Source: Streptomyces albicerus
Lineage (GTDB): Bacteria > Actinomycetota > Actinomycetes > Streptomycetales > Streptomycetaceae
Length of the DNA: 64,000 bases
Direction of reading: 5' to 3'
Assembly: GCF_008905045.1 (NCBI RefSeq)
Contig: NZ_VWMY01000013.1
Span: forward strand, 57,126 to 121,125
How positions within the stretch are numbered: the first letter of the stretch is position 1; the number at the start of each line of letters is the position of its first letter. Positions 23,799 through 33,487 of the stretch are shown here, in pieces. The notes beneath the pieces were generated by a model. The model searched no databases, was not told where the DNA came from, and saw nothing but the letters and a program-made list of their open reading frames with translations. The translations under genes were made by a program, and so were the position numbers.

Positions 23799-26700
23799 TC
23801 CTCGACCACCGGGCTGTCGGTGCCGTGCAGTGCGTCGAGAGCCAGTCCCCACTGCTCGTACGCCTCCTCGGTGCGGCCCGCCGACCTGAGCAGGAGTCCT
23901 TGCTGGTGCCGGGCGAGACCGGCGGTGTAGCGGTCGGCGCGCTGTTCGGCGCGTTCCAGGAGCAGGGCGCATTCGCGGGCGGCGCGTTCGGTGCGGTCGA
24001 GGCCACGCAGTGCACGGACCAGGCCGAGGCGGGTCTGCGAGCCGCTCTGCCAGTCGACGCCGTCCGAGACGCTCAGGGCACGGTCGAAGTGCTCCAGCGC
24101 ACCGGCCGGTTCGCCGAGCGTGAGGTGGGCGTACCCGATGTTGCAGTGCCCTGACTCACGGACGCGCGAGTCGCCCATGGCCTCCCCGAGCGCGATACTC
24201 CGCTCGTGCCACGCGATGGCGGCGCGCGGGTCGGTGTGCTCGTAGAGGTTGCCCAGGTTGCTGTAGGCGACGGCCTCGCCGTCCACGTCGCCCAACTCCC
24301 GTGCCAGCTCCAGGCTTTCACGGAGGGCAACCTCGCACTCGGCGTACCGGCCGAGGCTTTCGAGCAGCAGACCCCGGTTGTTCAGACAGCGCTGGACGCG
24401 CGACACGACACCGAGGCCGCGCCAGCGCGCGAGGGCCTGGTCGGTCAGGGCGAGCGCCTCCCCCGCGCGGCCCTGCATGAAGTGCAGCCCCGCCAGATCG
24501 GACAGCGCGATCGCCTCGGCGGCCTCGTCCCCGAGGCGCCGCGCCACGTCCAGCGCCCGCCGCCCGAGCGCCGCCAGCTCACGGAGCCGGCCACGACGCT
24601 GCAGATACGGGAAGAGGGAGCGCACGAGGACGGGGACGAGCGGGGAGTCGGCGGCGCGGCCCTCGACAAGAGCGACGACGTTCGCCACCTCGCGATCACC
24701 CCAGGCGACGGCTTCGGCGGCCGAGGCGAACGGGGCGGCTTCGTCGCCTTCCGCGACCATACGGTCCTGCTCGGCGACCGTACGGTCCCGCTCGGCCGGG
24801 GTCGCACCGAGCCGGTTGTCGCGCTCGGCGCCGGAGGGGATGAGGGCGAGCACGCACTGGCGGGCGGACGCCATGTACCAGTGGAGGGCGATGTCGGTGG
24901 GGTCGGGGCCGGGGCCTGAGGGGTTGGGACCTGCGGGATTGGGGCCTGCAGAGTTGGGACCCTCCCCCTCGCCCTCTGCCGCCACCCGGGCGACCTCACG
25001 GGCGAAGTCGCGTACCAGGTCGTGCGGGGTGTAGCGGCCGTACGTCGTCTCGTCGAGGAGGGCGACGTCGACGAGGCGGTCGAGGGCGGCCTCGGCTCGC
25101 CGTTCGCCGGTGCCCAGGAGCCGGGCGAGCAGCGGGACTCCGTATGTCGGCAGGTCGAGCGCGCCGATCCGGCGCAGGGCGAGCGCGGCATCCCGGTCGG
25201 CCTCGCGGTCCGAGGCCCGCAGTGCGTCGAGGGCGACCGCGAGCGAACGGCGCACGCTGAGGTCGTCGTACTCGAGGTGGTGCAACCGTTCGTCGCTTGC
25301 GGCCAGTTGGCCGGCGAGCGCGTCCGGGGTGAGGACCCGGCGGGCGGCGAGCCGGGCCGCGACGATCCGCAGTGCGAGCGGCAGCCGTCCGGTGAGGCCG
25401 ACAAGAGGGTGCGTACCGTCGAGGCCGTCCCGTCCGGAGACGGCCCGCAGCAGCTCGGCGCTCTCCTCCTCGGAGAGGGGCGCGAGCGGGAAGCGCGTCG
25501 CACCGTCCAGCGCGGTGAGGGGCGAGCGGCTGGTGACGATCACCGCGCAACCGGGGCCCGCGGGCAGCAAGGGGCGGACCTGGGCGGCGTTCGCGGCGTC
25601 GTCCAGCACGAGCAGGGTGCGGGTGGGGGCCAGCAGCGAGCGGAGCAACGCGCTTGCCGCGTCCGGGTGTTCGGGCACATCGCAGGGCTCCACGCCCAGG
25701 TCACGGACGAGCGCGGCGAGGGCCTGCCCGACGGTGAGCGGGGGCACGCCCGGGGTTGCCCCGTGCAGCCGTACGTACAGCTGACCGTCCGGGAACTCCG
25801 CCCGCAGCCCGTGCGCCACCTGCACGCCCAGCGCGCTCTTTCCCACCCCCGCCATACCGCTGACGACGGCCACGCGGGGGTGCTCGTCCCCGGCCGGGAC
25901 GAGCGCGGTGCGCAGATCGCCGATGGTTTGGGTGCGGCCCGTGAAGTGGACCGGGCCGGGCGGGAGTTGGGCAGGGCGAGGGACTGAGGCGGGGAGCGAG
26001 ACGGCGACGGGGTCCTTCGGGGCGGTGGGGGTGGCCTCCGCCGAGGGCGGGTCGGCTTCGCGGAGGCCAGGGTGGGCGGCGGTCGGCTCGGCTGACAGCG
26101 GCGCGGAGACGGCGTCGTCTTCAGTGGAAGCATGCTCGGCGGCAACTGCCTGCCCAGCAGCGGAAGCCGGTTCAGTGGCGGAAGCGGGCTCGGTGGCGGC
26201 TGTCGGCTCGACGGCGGAAGCCGACTCGGTGGCGGCAGCGGACTCGGTAGACGGGAAGCGAGGGTTTGGGTCACGGTGTCGGGCGTGCGCGGACTCCACG
26301 GCGGCCGCCTGCTCGGCAGAAGACGCCCCATCCCCCGCGAACGCTCCCGGAAGCTCCGTCCCCGGCTCCCGCAAGATCTCCAGATGGGCCTCCCGTACCG
26401 CGCGCCCCGGCTCCACGCCGAGTTCGTGGTCGAGGGTGTACCGCAGGTCACGGTGGACGGCGAGGGCTTCCGCCTGGCGGCCCGTCCGGTGCAGGATCAG
26501 CATCAGCTGGCGATGGAAGGCCTCGCGGAGGGGGAACTCCGCGACCAGCTCGGCCAGTTCGGGCGCGAGAGCGGCGAGCCGTACGGACCCGTCGGCCACC
26601 CCACGGCCCAGCTCCAGTTCGGCGTCGTACCGGCACTCCAGCGCGAACAGCCGTGCCTCCCTCAGCCGTTGGACGAGGGAGAGCCCGCCTGCCTCCGGAG

Positions 26701-27205
26701 GCATACCGCTCAGCGGGGTGCCGCGCCACAGCGCGAGGGCCGCCACGGCTTCGGTGGCGGCCCGTTCCCAGTGCCGCCGTGCGTGTGCCGCGCGGGCGGC
26801 CGCGACCCGGGCCTCGAAGACCCGTACGTCCAACTCGCCCTCAGAGACGCGCAGTTGGTAGCCGGGCGGTACCGACCTCAGCCGGTCCGGGTCGTCCAGC
26901 AGCCGCCGCAGACGGGTCACATGGTTGTGCAGCGAGGCGTGGGCGGACGCGGGCGGCGTCCCGCCCCAGAGCGCGTACTTGAGCACGTCGACGGAGACGA
27001 CGCGCCCCGGTTCCAGAAGCAAAGCGGTGAGCAGCACCCGCCCCTTGGCACTGCTGACCGGCCGCGGCACCCCGTCGGCGTCGTACACGACGGTCGGCCC
27101 GAGTAGCCCGAAACGCAGCCCGGAACGCGCCCCGGACGACCGCGCGGGCATCGGCCCGGGCGGCAGCCCGGCCGCCCCTCGCTCCGCCCGCTTCCCGCCG
27201 CCCAC
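23771..27205 (-). CDS. AfsR/SARP-type regulator with BTAD, NB-ARC and TPR domains
   Basis: 1144-aa multidomain regulator. Winged-helix DNA-binding domain at about 30-122 (KGRVLLTALLLEPGRVVSVD, SLHNHVTRLRRLL), BTAD about 125-280, Ala/Glu/Pro-rich linker about 295-405 with degenerate ATEPAS repeats, NB-ARC ATPase with Walker A SGMAGVGKS (about 449-457) and Walker B TLLVLDDAA, and C-terminal TPR repeats (LNNRGLLLESLGRYAECEVA, YSNLGNLYEHTDPRAAIAWH). This is the AfsR layout; such proteins activate secondary metabolism, often downstream of Ser/Thr kinases. Its target is not evident. GTG start at 27205; an ATG at 27151 is possible. Confidence 0.93.
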   Translation of the reverse strand: MGGGKRAERGAAGLPPGPMPARSSGARSGLRFGLLGPTVVYDADGVPRPVSSAKGRVLLTALLLEPGRVVSVDVLKYALWGGTPPASAHASLHNHVTRLRRLLDDPDRLRSVPPGYQLRVSEGELDVRVFEARVAAARAAHARRHWERAATEAVAALALWRGTPLSGMPPEAGGLSLVQRLREARLFALECRYDAELELGRGVADGSVRLAALAPELAELVAEFPLREAFHRQLMLILHRTGRQAEALAVHRDLRYTLDHELGVEPGRAVREAHLEILREPGTELPGAFAGDGASSAEQAAAVESAHARHRDPNPRFPSTESAAATESASAVEPTAATEPASATEPASAAGQAVAAEHASTEDDAVSAPLSAEPTAAHPGLREADPPSAEATPTAPKDPVAVSLPASVPRPAQLPPGPVHFTGRTQTIGDLRTALVPAGDEHPRVAVVSGMAGVGKSALGVQVAHGLRAEFPDGQLYVRLHGATPGVPPLTVGQALAALVRDLGVEPCDVPEHPDAASALLRSLLAPTRTLLVLDDAANAAQVRPLLPAGPGCAVIVTSRSPLTALDGATRFPLAPLSEEESAELLRAVSGRDGLDGTHPLVGLTGRLPLALRIVAARLAARRVLTPDALAGQLAASDERLHHLEYDDLSVRRSLAVALDALRASDREADRDAALALRRIGALDLPTYGVPLLARLLGTGERRAEAALDRLVDVALLDETTYGRYTPHDLVRDFAREVARVAAEGEGEGPNSAGPNPAGPNPSGPGPDPTDIALHWYMASARQCVLALIPSGAERDNRLGATPAERDRTVAEQDRMVAEGDEAAPFASAAEAVAWGDREVANVVALVEGRAADSPLVPVLVRSLFPYLQRRGRLRELAALGRRALDVARRLGDEAAEAIALSDLAGLHFMQGRAGEALALTDQALARWRGLGVVSRVQRCLNNRGLLLESLGRYAECEVALRESLELARELGDVDGEAVAYSNLGNLYEHTDPRAAIAWHERSIALGEAMGDSRVRESGHCNIGYAHLTLGEPAGALEHFDRALSVSDGVDWQSGSQTRLGLVRALRGLDRTERAARECALLLERAEQRADRYTAGLARHQQGLLLRSAGRTEEAYEQWGLALDALHGTDSPVVEELRQLLLEG

Positions 27206-27472
27206 CTGTCCGCCTTTTCCCGCCGGCGGTACCCACGGCCAGAATCAGCCGCTCCGCCAGCCTCCAGGCGAAACTCTGTGCCCCGCCACACCGTTTCGCC
27301 CCATGTTAGCGATCGGTTGGCGTGGCCTGATTTGATCACTTCATCGGACCCGGTCGCTCCGGTACGCGGTTGGCGTCGTAAGTCGCCGCGGCTCGGGGGA
27401 GTGTCGCCGTCGCGGCCGGGTCCGAGTATCTGAAGGCAGTATCTGGAGGCACGGGCGAACCCCGGCCCTTCT

Positions 27473-27562
27473 CCGGACCGGCCCGCGTTCAGCCCCGGCC
27501 CTGTCCGGACTCCCCCGCGTTCAACCCCGGCCTCTCTCCGGACTCCCCGCGTTCAGTCGTCC
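27473..27562. repeat. Three degenerate ~33-bp units in the 419-bp gap 27206-27624
   Basis: Units of CCGGAC-x-CCGCGTTCA-x-CCCCGGCC start at 27473, 27505 and 27538. They lie 60-150 bp downstream of the glycosyltransferase stop (27625). The rest of the gap (27206-27472) holds the SARP promoter region but no gene that I can support. Confidence 0.65.
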
Positions 27563-27572
27563 AGGAGTTCCC

Positions 27573-27659
27573 ATGGGCAAAACCCGGTTCGTCCGACCCG
27601 TAGCCGCTCAGCTGCCCCGACGGCTCAGACGACCGGCGGACGCCCCAGCCGCGTAAGCC
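27573..27659 (+). CDS. Possible 28-aa small protein
   Basis: ATG with GGAG at good spacing (ccaGGAGttcccATG) opens a 28-codon frame encoding MGKTRFVRPVAAQLPRRLRR and a short Ala/Pro tail, ending in TAA. It is basic and overlaps the end of the glycosyltransferase gene on the other strand. No homologue recognised; chance cannot be excluded. Confidence 0.25.
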
Positions 27660-28557
27660 GCCACACGGTCCCCCAGCGCATCGGCCGGCGTTCCCCCGCC
27701 GATGCGCGGAGCCCCTCCACGAAGCCGCCGAACCATGCCCGCAGCCCGCCGGCGGACCGCGTCCGTACGAGGGTCAGCGCGATCCAGACCGCCAGGTGGA
27801 CGGGGATGAGCGGAAGGGGCAGCCGGCGCCGGACCAGCCAGACGCGGTTGCGGGCGGTGACGCGGTAGTAGATGGCGTGCCGGGCGGGTGAGGTCTTCGG
27901 GTGCTGGAGCAGCAGCTCGGGCTCGTACCGGATGGTCCACCCGGCGTCGGCGGCCCGCCACGCCAGATCGGTCTCCTCGTGCGCGAAGAAGAACTCGGCG
28001 GGCCAGTCCCCGGTCTGCGCGAGCATCTCCATGGACAGGGCGTGGCCGCCGCCGAGGAAGCCGGTCACCTCGCCGCCCCGCATCGGGTCCTTGGCGCCCA
28101 GCCGGGGCACGTGCCGTCGCTGGGTCTCCCCGTTCTCGTCGGCGATCCGAAAGCCGACGATGCCCAGGCGCGGCTCGGCGGCGTACAGGTCCCGTACCCT
28201 CCGCAGGACATCGGGGTCCACGAGCAGTCCGTCGTCGTCCAGTTCGACGACGACGTCCACGTCCCCGAACTCCCGCAGCCGCCGCAGCGCGACGTTCCGC
28301 CCGCCCGGGCAGCCGAGGTTCTCGTCGACCTCGATGGCGGTGACCTCGCCGGGCAGCCCCAGCCGCTCGGCGAACTCGGGCAGCGGGCATCCGTTGCCGA
28401 CGATCACGATCCGCGCGGGCGCGATGTCCTGCTTGGCCACCGAGGCGAGCAGCGCGTCCACTTCCTGGGGCCGCGTGCCCATCGTCACCACGGCCACCGC
28501 GATCCGCGGCCCCACCGACACGACACCCACCCCAATCTCAACCTCGTCCGACAACAA
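27625..28557 (-). CDS. Family 2 glycosyltransferase
   Basis: 310-aa GT-A enzyme: VAVVTMGTRPQEVDALLASV, nucleotide-sugar site IVIVGNGCP with ENLGCPGGRNVALR, metal-binding DxD-like VVELDDDGL, and FFFAHEETDLAWRAADAGW with the ED catalytic-base motif. The C-terminal 90 residues include a hydrophobic stretch (LPLIPVHLAVWIALTLV) that may anchor it to the membrane. Typically transfers rhamnose or similar sugars to cell-surface glycans. The start is uncertain: TTG at 28557 (no clear ribosome site) or GTG at 28521. Confidence 0.9.
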   Translation of the reverse strand: MLSDEVEIGVGVVSVGPRIAVAVVTMGTRPQEVDALLASVAKQDIAPARIVIVGNGCPLPEFAERLGLPGEVTAIEVDENLGCPGGRNVALRRLREFGDVDVVVELDDDGLLVDPDVLRRVRDLYAAEPRLGIVGFRIADENGETQRRHVPRLGAKDPMRGGEVTGFLGGGHALSMEMLAQTGDWPAEFFFAHEETDLAWRAADAGWTIRYEPELLLQHPKTSPARHAIYYRVTARNRVWLVRRRLPLPLIPVHLAVWIALTLVRTRSAGGLRAWFGGFVEGLRASAGERRPMRWGTVWRLTRLGRPPVV

Positions 28558-28585
28558 AGGGCGATGCTAGCCGTTCACGGTAAGG

Positions 28586-28614
28586 ACTCCTTAAGTACGC
28601 AGGTTCTTAAGAGT
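28586..28614. promoter_or_regulatory. Inverted repeat ACTCCTTAAG / CTTAAGAGT
   Basis: Arms 28586-28595 and 28606-28614, imperfect by one bulged base, separated by 10 nt, lie 29 bp upstream of the glycosyltransferase start. Could be an operator or a weak terminator for the DUF3052 gene. Confidence 0.45.
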
Positions 28615-28659
28615 GTCGCGGGACCGGGGAGCGGCGCATCGAGTTTCGGACAAGCCGCT

Positions 28660-28778
28660 GCTCAGGCAGCGGAACGCTCAGGCACGCGGATTGCTCAAGC
28701 ACGCGGGTTGCTCAGGCACGCGGGGTTGCTCAGCCAGGTGGGTTGCTCAGCCGGGTGGGTTGCTCAGCCGGGCCGGTT
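28660..28778. repeat. Seven tandem 16-18 bp repeats over the DUF3052 3' end
   Basis: Consensus GCTCAGSCRSGYGGGTT at 28660, 28676, 28693, 28710, 28728, 28745 and 28762. The last unit contains the DUF3052 stop (28764-28766) and its last four codons. The remaining units run downstream of that stop. Confidence 0.92.
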
Positions 28779-29213
28779 CGCCTCGCGCCTTTCCTTGCGG
28801 CGTACGAACTTCAGCCCCGACCAGTCGTCACCGAGCGCGGCGACCTTCACATCAACGACACCCAGCGGCAGGAACAGCTCCCGCAGCCTGTTCTCGGTGA
28901 TGTCGCTGTCGTGCCCGGCGGCCTTCCGCGGCCAGGCGATCCAGAGCATCGCGGAATCGGCGAGCGCTTCGACGAGCCCGGGGCCTTCGGCGGCCAGCAC
29001 CGCGGCCTCCCGGTAGAAGGCCAAGGCCACGTCCGCTCCCTCCGGTCCCCCTTCGGCGACCTCGCACCCTTCGGGCAGCCCGGGAATCCCCCATCCCTCC
29101 GCCGGCGCGTGCAGCAGCCGCACCCGATGGCCTGCCTTGACCCCGATCTTCTTGGCCAGTGGCGTACCGGAGTACCCGCCACTCGGCCCGCTCGCCGCGT
29201 CGGTGACTCCCAT
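28764..29213 (-). CDS. DUF3052 protein
   Basis: 149-aa actinobacterial DUF3052 protein: SGTPLAKKIGVKAGHRVRLL, then DVALAFYREAAVLAAEGPGL, MLWIAWPRKAAGHDSDITEN and VDVKVAALGDDWSGLKFVRR. The motif KKxGIKxG and the WPKKxSG-like segment are typical. Function is unknown. Starts possible at 29213 (MGVTDA) or 29222 (MEGMGV). Its 3' end is the right-most unit of a seven-unit tandem array. Confidence 0.87.
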   Translation of the reverse strand: MGVTDAASGPSGGYSGTPLAKKIGVKAGHRVRLLHAPAEGWGIPGLPEGCEVAEGGPEGADVALAFYREAAVLAAEGPGLVEALADSAMLWIAWPRKAAGHDSDITENRLRELFLPLGVVDVKVAALGDDWSGLKFVRRKERREANRPG

Positions 29214-29386
29214 GCCTTCCATCGTCGCGCGCGCTGCCCCGTCGCGCCGCGTATTGCCGTCGGCGCCTCTGGGACCGGTAGCGTGTCCACCGCCCGCCTC
29301 CGCACCCGGCCCGTCCCGGGCAAGGCACCGAAGGCCGAAGAGTGGGCGACCGGGGACATGGCGACCAAGGAGAAGGAGCCCGCGAC

Positions 29387-30334
29387 ATGACCGTATCCGT
29401 CTCGCTCCTGCTGATGGCGGCCGTCGCGCTGACGGCCGCGGTCGTGGCTCCCCGCGTCCTGACCCGCGCCGCCTGGCCCGAACGGGAACCGGTGCTCGCG
29501 CTGTGGGTGTGGCAGTGCCTGGTCGCCACCGTCCTGCTGTGCTGCCTGGCATCCCTCGTACTGAGCGCCTCGGCCGTCTTCCACACGGTCCGCGTCCATG
29601 TCTTCGCGCCCGCGCCGCCCTCGGTCACCGCGGCGTACGACCTGGCCGCCGCCCCGCCCTGGACCACCGCGCTGACGCTGCTGCTGGCCGGGGGTGCCGC
29701 CTGGACCACGGCCATGCTGGCCCGCGAGGTCGTCGAGGCCCGTAGGCGCAGTCGGCTGCGCCGCGCGCACCTGGCCGAACGGGCCCCCGAGCTGCCGGCC
29801 GGTCTCCCGGCCTCCCGCGGCCCGCTCCTCGTGCTGGAGGACGAGTACCCGGACGCCTGGTGGATGCCCGGTCATCCGCCCCAGCTCGTCGTCACCACGG
29901 GCGCCCTGCACCGCCTCACCGGCGGTCAGCTCGACGCCATCCAGGCCCACGAGCTGGGCCATGCCCGCGCCCGCCACGACTGGCTCCTGCACCTGTCCCA
30001 GGCCCTGGCCGGCGGCTTCCCGGGCATCCCGCTCTTCACCCACTTCCGTGACCAGACCCACCGCCTGGTCGAACTCTCCGCCGACGACACGGCATCCCGC
30101 CGCTGCGGCCACCTCACCACGGCGCTGGCCCTGATCGAACTGAACCAACACCGAGGCGTCCTGTCGTGCGCGACCCCTCGCCCGCTGCTCCACCAGCGCG
30201 TGGAACGCCTCCTGGACCCCCCGCCCCGTCTCACCCGGACCCACCGCCGCGGCACCACCACAGCCGCCGCCCTGGCCCCCCTCGTCCCCCTGTTCATCGC
30301 CTTCGCCCCGGCCCTGGCGACGCTCGGCTCTTAG
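29387..30334 (+). CDS. M56-family membrane metalloprotease (BlaR1-like)
   Basis: 315 aa. Hydrophobic segments at about 2-22, 40-62 and 90-110, a cytoplasmic or peripheral zinc-protease domain with the active site DAIQAHELGHARARHDW (HExxH) and downstream VELSADDTASRR supplying the third ligand, and a C-terminal hydrophobic segment. M56 proteins usually pair with a BlaI-type repressor; none is next to it. The ATG at 29387 follows AAGGAGAAGGAG. Confidence 0.9.
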   Translation: MTVSVSLLLMAAVALTAAVVAPRVLTRAAWPEREPVLALWVWQCLVATVLLCCLASLVLSASAVFHTVRVHVFAPAPPSVTAAYDLAAAPPWTTALTLLLAGGAAWTTAMLAREVVEARRRSRLRRAHLAERAPELPAGLPASRGPLLVLEDEYPDAWWMPGHPPQLVVTTGALHRLTGGQLDAIQAHELGHARARHDWLLHLSQALAGGFPGIPLFTHFRDQTHRLVELSADDTASRRCGHLTTALALIELNQHRGVLSCATPRPLLHQRVERLLDPPPRLTRTHRRGTTTAAALAPLVPLFIAFAPALATLGS

Positions 30335-30672
30335 CGGCTCCTGGCGAGCCTGCCCGAGCCGGGGTCTCATCGGCGTGCGCCGCGAGGCGCAGTAACCGGA
30401 TGCACGCGGCAGGCGAGGCGCCCCAACCGGATGCGCACGGCACGCGAGTCGCACAGCTGACAGCACCGCCGCACCACGCCGGCCGCAGCCCGGGGCATCC
30501 ACGCGTCGGCCAACTCCGCCCCGCCTGGGGCCACTTCGCGCTGCGAGAACTCAACTCTTAGCAACCCTTTGGCCTTGGTTCTCATCTTCTTCTCAGGGAT
30601 GCACGAGGCTCCCGAGACACCTGGGACGACTCGGATGCCCGGGCACAGGAGCCAACCAGGAGGAGGGGAACC
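30335..30672. other. 338-bp gap before the secreted hydrolase
   Basis: No gene supported. A degenerate 24-bp direct repeat starting AACCGGATGC lies at 30394 and 30425, 60 bp past the M56 protease stop. The right end carries the ribosome site AGGAGGAGGGG for the next gene. Confidence 0.5.
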
Positions 30673-33468
30673 TTGATCCATGCCCGGCGCACGATAGTTG
30701 CCGCTGCGGCGTTGTTCGCGGTGATGGTGGGGTCGCCAGGACTGGCGCACGCTCAACCGGCCGCCGATCCCGTACCGCCCGCGCCGTCGGCCGACCCCGA
30801 CAACAGGCTTCCAGCGGGTTGGCAGATCACGGACACGGGCTCCGGCCGGCAGCTGACCTGGCACTCGACCAGCCCGGTGCCCATGGGCGACGCCGCCGTC
30901 GAGTTCTACGCCGGGGACCGGCTGCTCGGCCGGCCCATGGCCGACAAGGACCGGCGTACGTTCGACCTCAGCCTCGACGGCGTACGCCTCGGGCCGGTGA
31001 CGGACTTACAGGTGCGGGCCGGCGGGCGCCGCCTCGACGGAGACGGGACCACGGCCGACCGGCAACGGCGGCGCTCCACGACGGCGGTGAAGCCGTCGGC
31101 CCTGCCGCCGGCCAACCCCGTCGACCCCGGTGTCCCCGGCGCGTACCGGACGACCACCGGCGAGTACGAGCTCAAGTCGGTGCGACTGCCCGGCTTCCCC
31201 GCCCCGGTGGAGATGCGCGGGACCGTGGTGGCGCCGGCCGGAGCCCCGGGCCGCCGACCGCTGGCCCTGTTCCTGCACGGCCGCCACTCCACCTGCTTCA
31301 CGACCGAGGGCGGCGATGGCGACGTGCTCGGCGAGTGGCCCTGCCCCACCGGTTCGAAGCCGATACCGAGCCACCGCGGCTACCTGCACGACCAGAAACT
31401 CCTGGCGTCCCAGGGGTACGTGACGGTGTCCATCGCCGCCAACGGCATCAACGGTCAGGACTACCTGGCGGAGGACGGCGGAGCGCAGGCCCGCTCGTCC
31501 CTGGTACGACAGCACCTCGCCCACTGGGCGGACTGGTCGGGTGCCGGGCGGGCCGCGGCACCCGGGATCGTACGGACCACCGCACGGGCCGACCTGTCCC
31601 GAGTGCTCCTGGTCGGACACTCGCGGGGCGGCGAGGGCGTGAACCGGGCCGCGATGGACAGCCTCTCCAAGCCGCCTGCCGACCAGGACGGCTACCGAGG
31701 TCCGGTGCGGTGGAAGATCCGCGGAACGGTCCTCATCGGCCCCACCGTCTTCGGGCAGAACCCGGCTCCCGAGGTGCCGTCCATGACGATCCTGCCCGGC
31801 TGCGACGGCGACGTGTCCGACCTTCAGGGTGAGATCTACGTGGACGGCACACGCGGCGTCAGCCGTGGCGCCGCCCTGCACAGCGCGGTCTACATGGTGG
31901 GCGCCAACCACAACTTCTTCAACAGCGAGTGGACGCCGGGCCAGGCCGAGGCACCGGCCGACGACGACTTCTGGCACGACGAGGAGGCGCCGGACCCGGT
32001 CTGCTCCCCGGGCACCGCGACCCGGCTGACCGCCGACCGGCAGCAGGCCGCCGGTTCCACGTACATAGCCGCCGCGGCCCGGCTGTTCGTCGCCGGGGAC
32101 GACCGGGTACGTCCGCTGCTGGACGGCTCGAACGTGCGAGCGGCGTCGGCGGACCCGGCGCGCGTACTCACCCACGCCGTCGGAGCCCGTCGCACGGCCG
32201 CGTTCCTGCCGGACTCCTCGGTCTCGGTGGACGGCGGCCGGTTGTGCGCACAGGTGGACACCGATCCGGCCGCCGCCTGCCTGAACCCCGATGTGCCCGG
32301 TCTGTCACCGCACTTCGCCCAGTGGGAGACGTCGCCGGAACCGGGCCGCCACGCCGTGGCGCTGGACTGGTCGGCACCGGGTTCCGCGGTACGGGTACGT
32401 CCCGCGCGGCCGGTCTCCGTGGCCGGAGCCGAGGCGCTGGCCCTGCGGGTCGTCGTGCCGCCGAACACCACCGGCACCCGGATGGACGTGTCCCTCACGG
32501 ACGCCACGGGCAAGCAGGCGACACTGGGCGGGATCCGGGTCGACGGACTGCCGGGAACCGACCGGACCGCCTCGTACTGGGGGCGGGAGGTACGCGTACC
32601 GCTGACGGCCGCGAGCAGGGCCGGACTGGACCTGAAGCGGGTGAGTTCCCTCGAACTGACCCCCCGCAACCAGTCCGGGCAGGCATGGCTGATGGATGCC
32701 TGGGGCTGGCGCCCCGGTATGGCGGCAGTGCGGCCGGCCGTGCTGCCCCGCGTGGACATCGGCCGGTTGAAGGTCGAGGAAGGCGACTCCGGAGTCCGGA
32801 CCTACCGGGTGCCCGTGCGGGTCTCCGGGCAGGGCAGCGGCCAGGTCCGGCTCTTCGTCGCCGAACCCGACAGCGACAAGGCCACGTCCCGGGTACTGAC
32901 CGTGCGCCCCGGCAGCAGCATCGATGTGCCGGTCGACGTACAGGGCAACACGCGCTTCGGCTACGGCACGTCGCACAATGTGTTCGTGAAGGCGGTCCGC
33001 GGCGCGGTGGTCGGCTCCCACCGCGGCGGCGTGAGCGTCGAGAACGACGACCCGATGCCCACGTTCACTGCGACGCCGGTCGCGGACCGGGTCACCGAAG
33101 GGCAGAGCCTGACCTGGCGGATCACACAGTCCGCGGTCGCCGACACGGAAATATGGTTCAACGCCGCGTTCCTGCCGGTCAGCGGTGGCACCGAACTGTC
33201 CACCACGGACCTCGACCCGGACTGGTTCGAACAGAACACCGGCGAGTCACCGACCCCGTCCCGACCGCTGTCCCAGGTGGAAGAGCTCTACCTGTCCGCC
33301 TCCATCCCCGCCGGGCAGCTGACCACCGAAGTGACCGTACCCACGGCCACGGACGGGCTGCCCGAGCCGGAGGAGTCCCTGCGGATCCAGCTGACCACCT
33401 GGGACGAGAACGGCGAGCCGCAGGAGGGCGGCCCGCTACTCACCGGCACGGTGCGGGACGCAGGCTAG
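30673..33468 (+). CDS. Large secreted alpha/beta hydrolase with Calx-beta-like C-terminus
   Basis: 931-aa exported protein. TTG start at 30673 is set by the strong AGGAGGAGGGG five bases upstream. The signal peptide ends near GLAHAQP. The hydrolase core (about 170-470) has ALFLHGRHS, the nucleophile elbow VGHSRGGEG (Ser), and a late GANHNFFNSEW supplying the His; this resembles secreted cutinase/lipase-like family proteins. After a beta-rich middle come two Calx-beta-like stretches (VEEGDSGVRTYRVPV; VTEGQSLTWRIT and PEPEESLRIQLT). Substrate is unknown; likely an extracellular esterase. A repeat array and a strong terminator follow. Confidence 0.87.
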   Translation: MIHARRTIVAAAALFAVMVGSPGLAHAQPAADPVPPAPSADPDNRLPAGWQITDTGSGRQLTWHSTSPVPMGDAAVEFYAGDRLLGRPMADKDRRTFDLSLDGVRLGPVTDLQVRAGGRRLDGDGTTADRQRRRSTTAVKPSALPPANPVDPGVPGAYRTTTGEYELKSVRLPGFPAPVEMRGTVVAPAGAPGRRPLALFLHGRHSTCFTTEGGDGDVLGEWPCPTGSKPIPSHRGYLHDQKLLASQGYVTVSIAANGINGQDYLAEDGGAQARSSLVRQHLAHWADWSGAGRAAAPGIVRTTARADLSRVLLVGHSRGGEGVNRAAMDSLSKPPADQDGYRGPVRWKIRGTVLIGPTVFGQNPAPEVPSMTILPGCDGDVSDLQGEIYVDGTRGVSRGAALHSAVYMVGANHNFFNSEWTPGQAEAPADDDFWHDEEAPDPVCSPGTATRLTADRQQAAGSTYIAAAARLFVAGDDRVRPLLDGSNVRAASADPARVLTHAVGARRTAAFLPDSSVSVDGGRLCAQVDTDPAAACLNPDVPGLSPHFAQWETSPEPGRHAVALDWSAPGSAVRVRPARPVSVAGAEALALRVVVPPNTTGTRMDVSLTDATGKQATLGGIRVDGLPGTDRTASYWGREVRVPLTAASRAGLDLKRVSSLELTPRNQSGQAWLMDAWGWRPGMAAVRPAVLPRVDIGRLKVEEGDSGVRTYRVPVRVSGQGSGQVRLFVAEPDSDKATSRVLTVRPGSSIDVPVDVQGNTRFGYGTSHNVFVKAVRGAVVGSHRGGVSVENDDPMPTFTATPVADRVTEGQSLTWRITQSAVADTEIWFNAAFLPVSGGTELSTTDLDPDWFEQNTGESPTPSRPLSQVEELYLSASIPAGQLTTEVTVPTATDGLPEPEESLRIQLTTWDENGEPQEGGPLLTGTVRDAG

Positions 33469-33487
33469 GGTCCCTGTCCGACGCGGC

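Noticed and set aside
28660..28778. CRISPR-like array or small-RNA gene
   Set aside because: Units are contiguous without spacers and overlap a coding end, so a simple tandem repeat.
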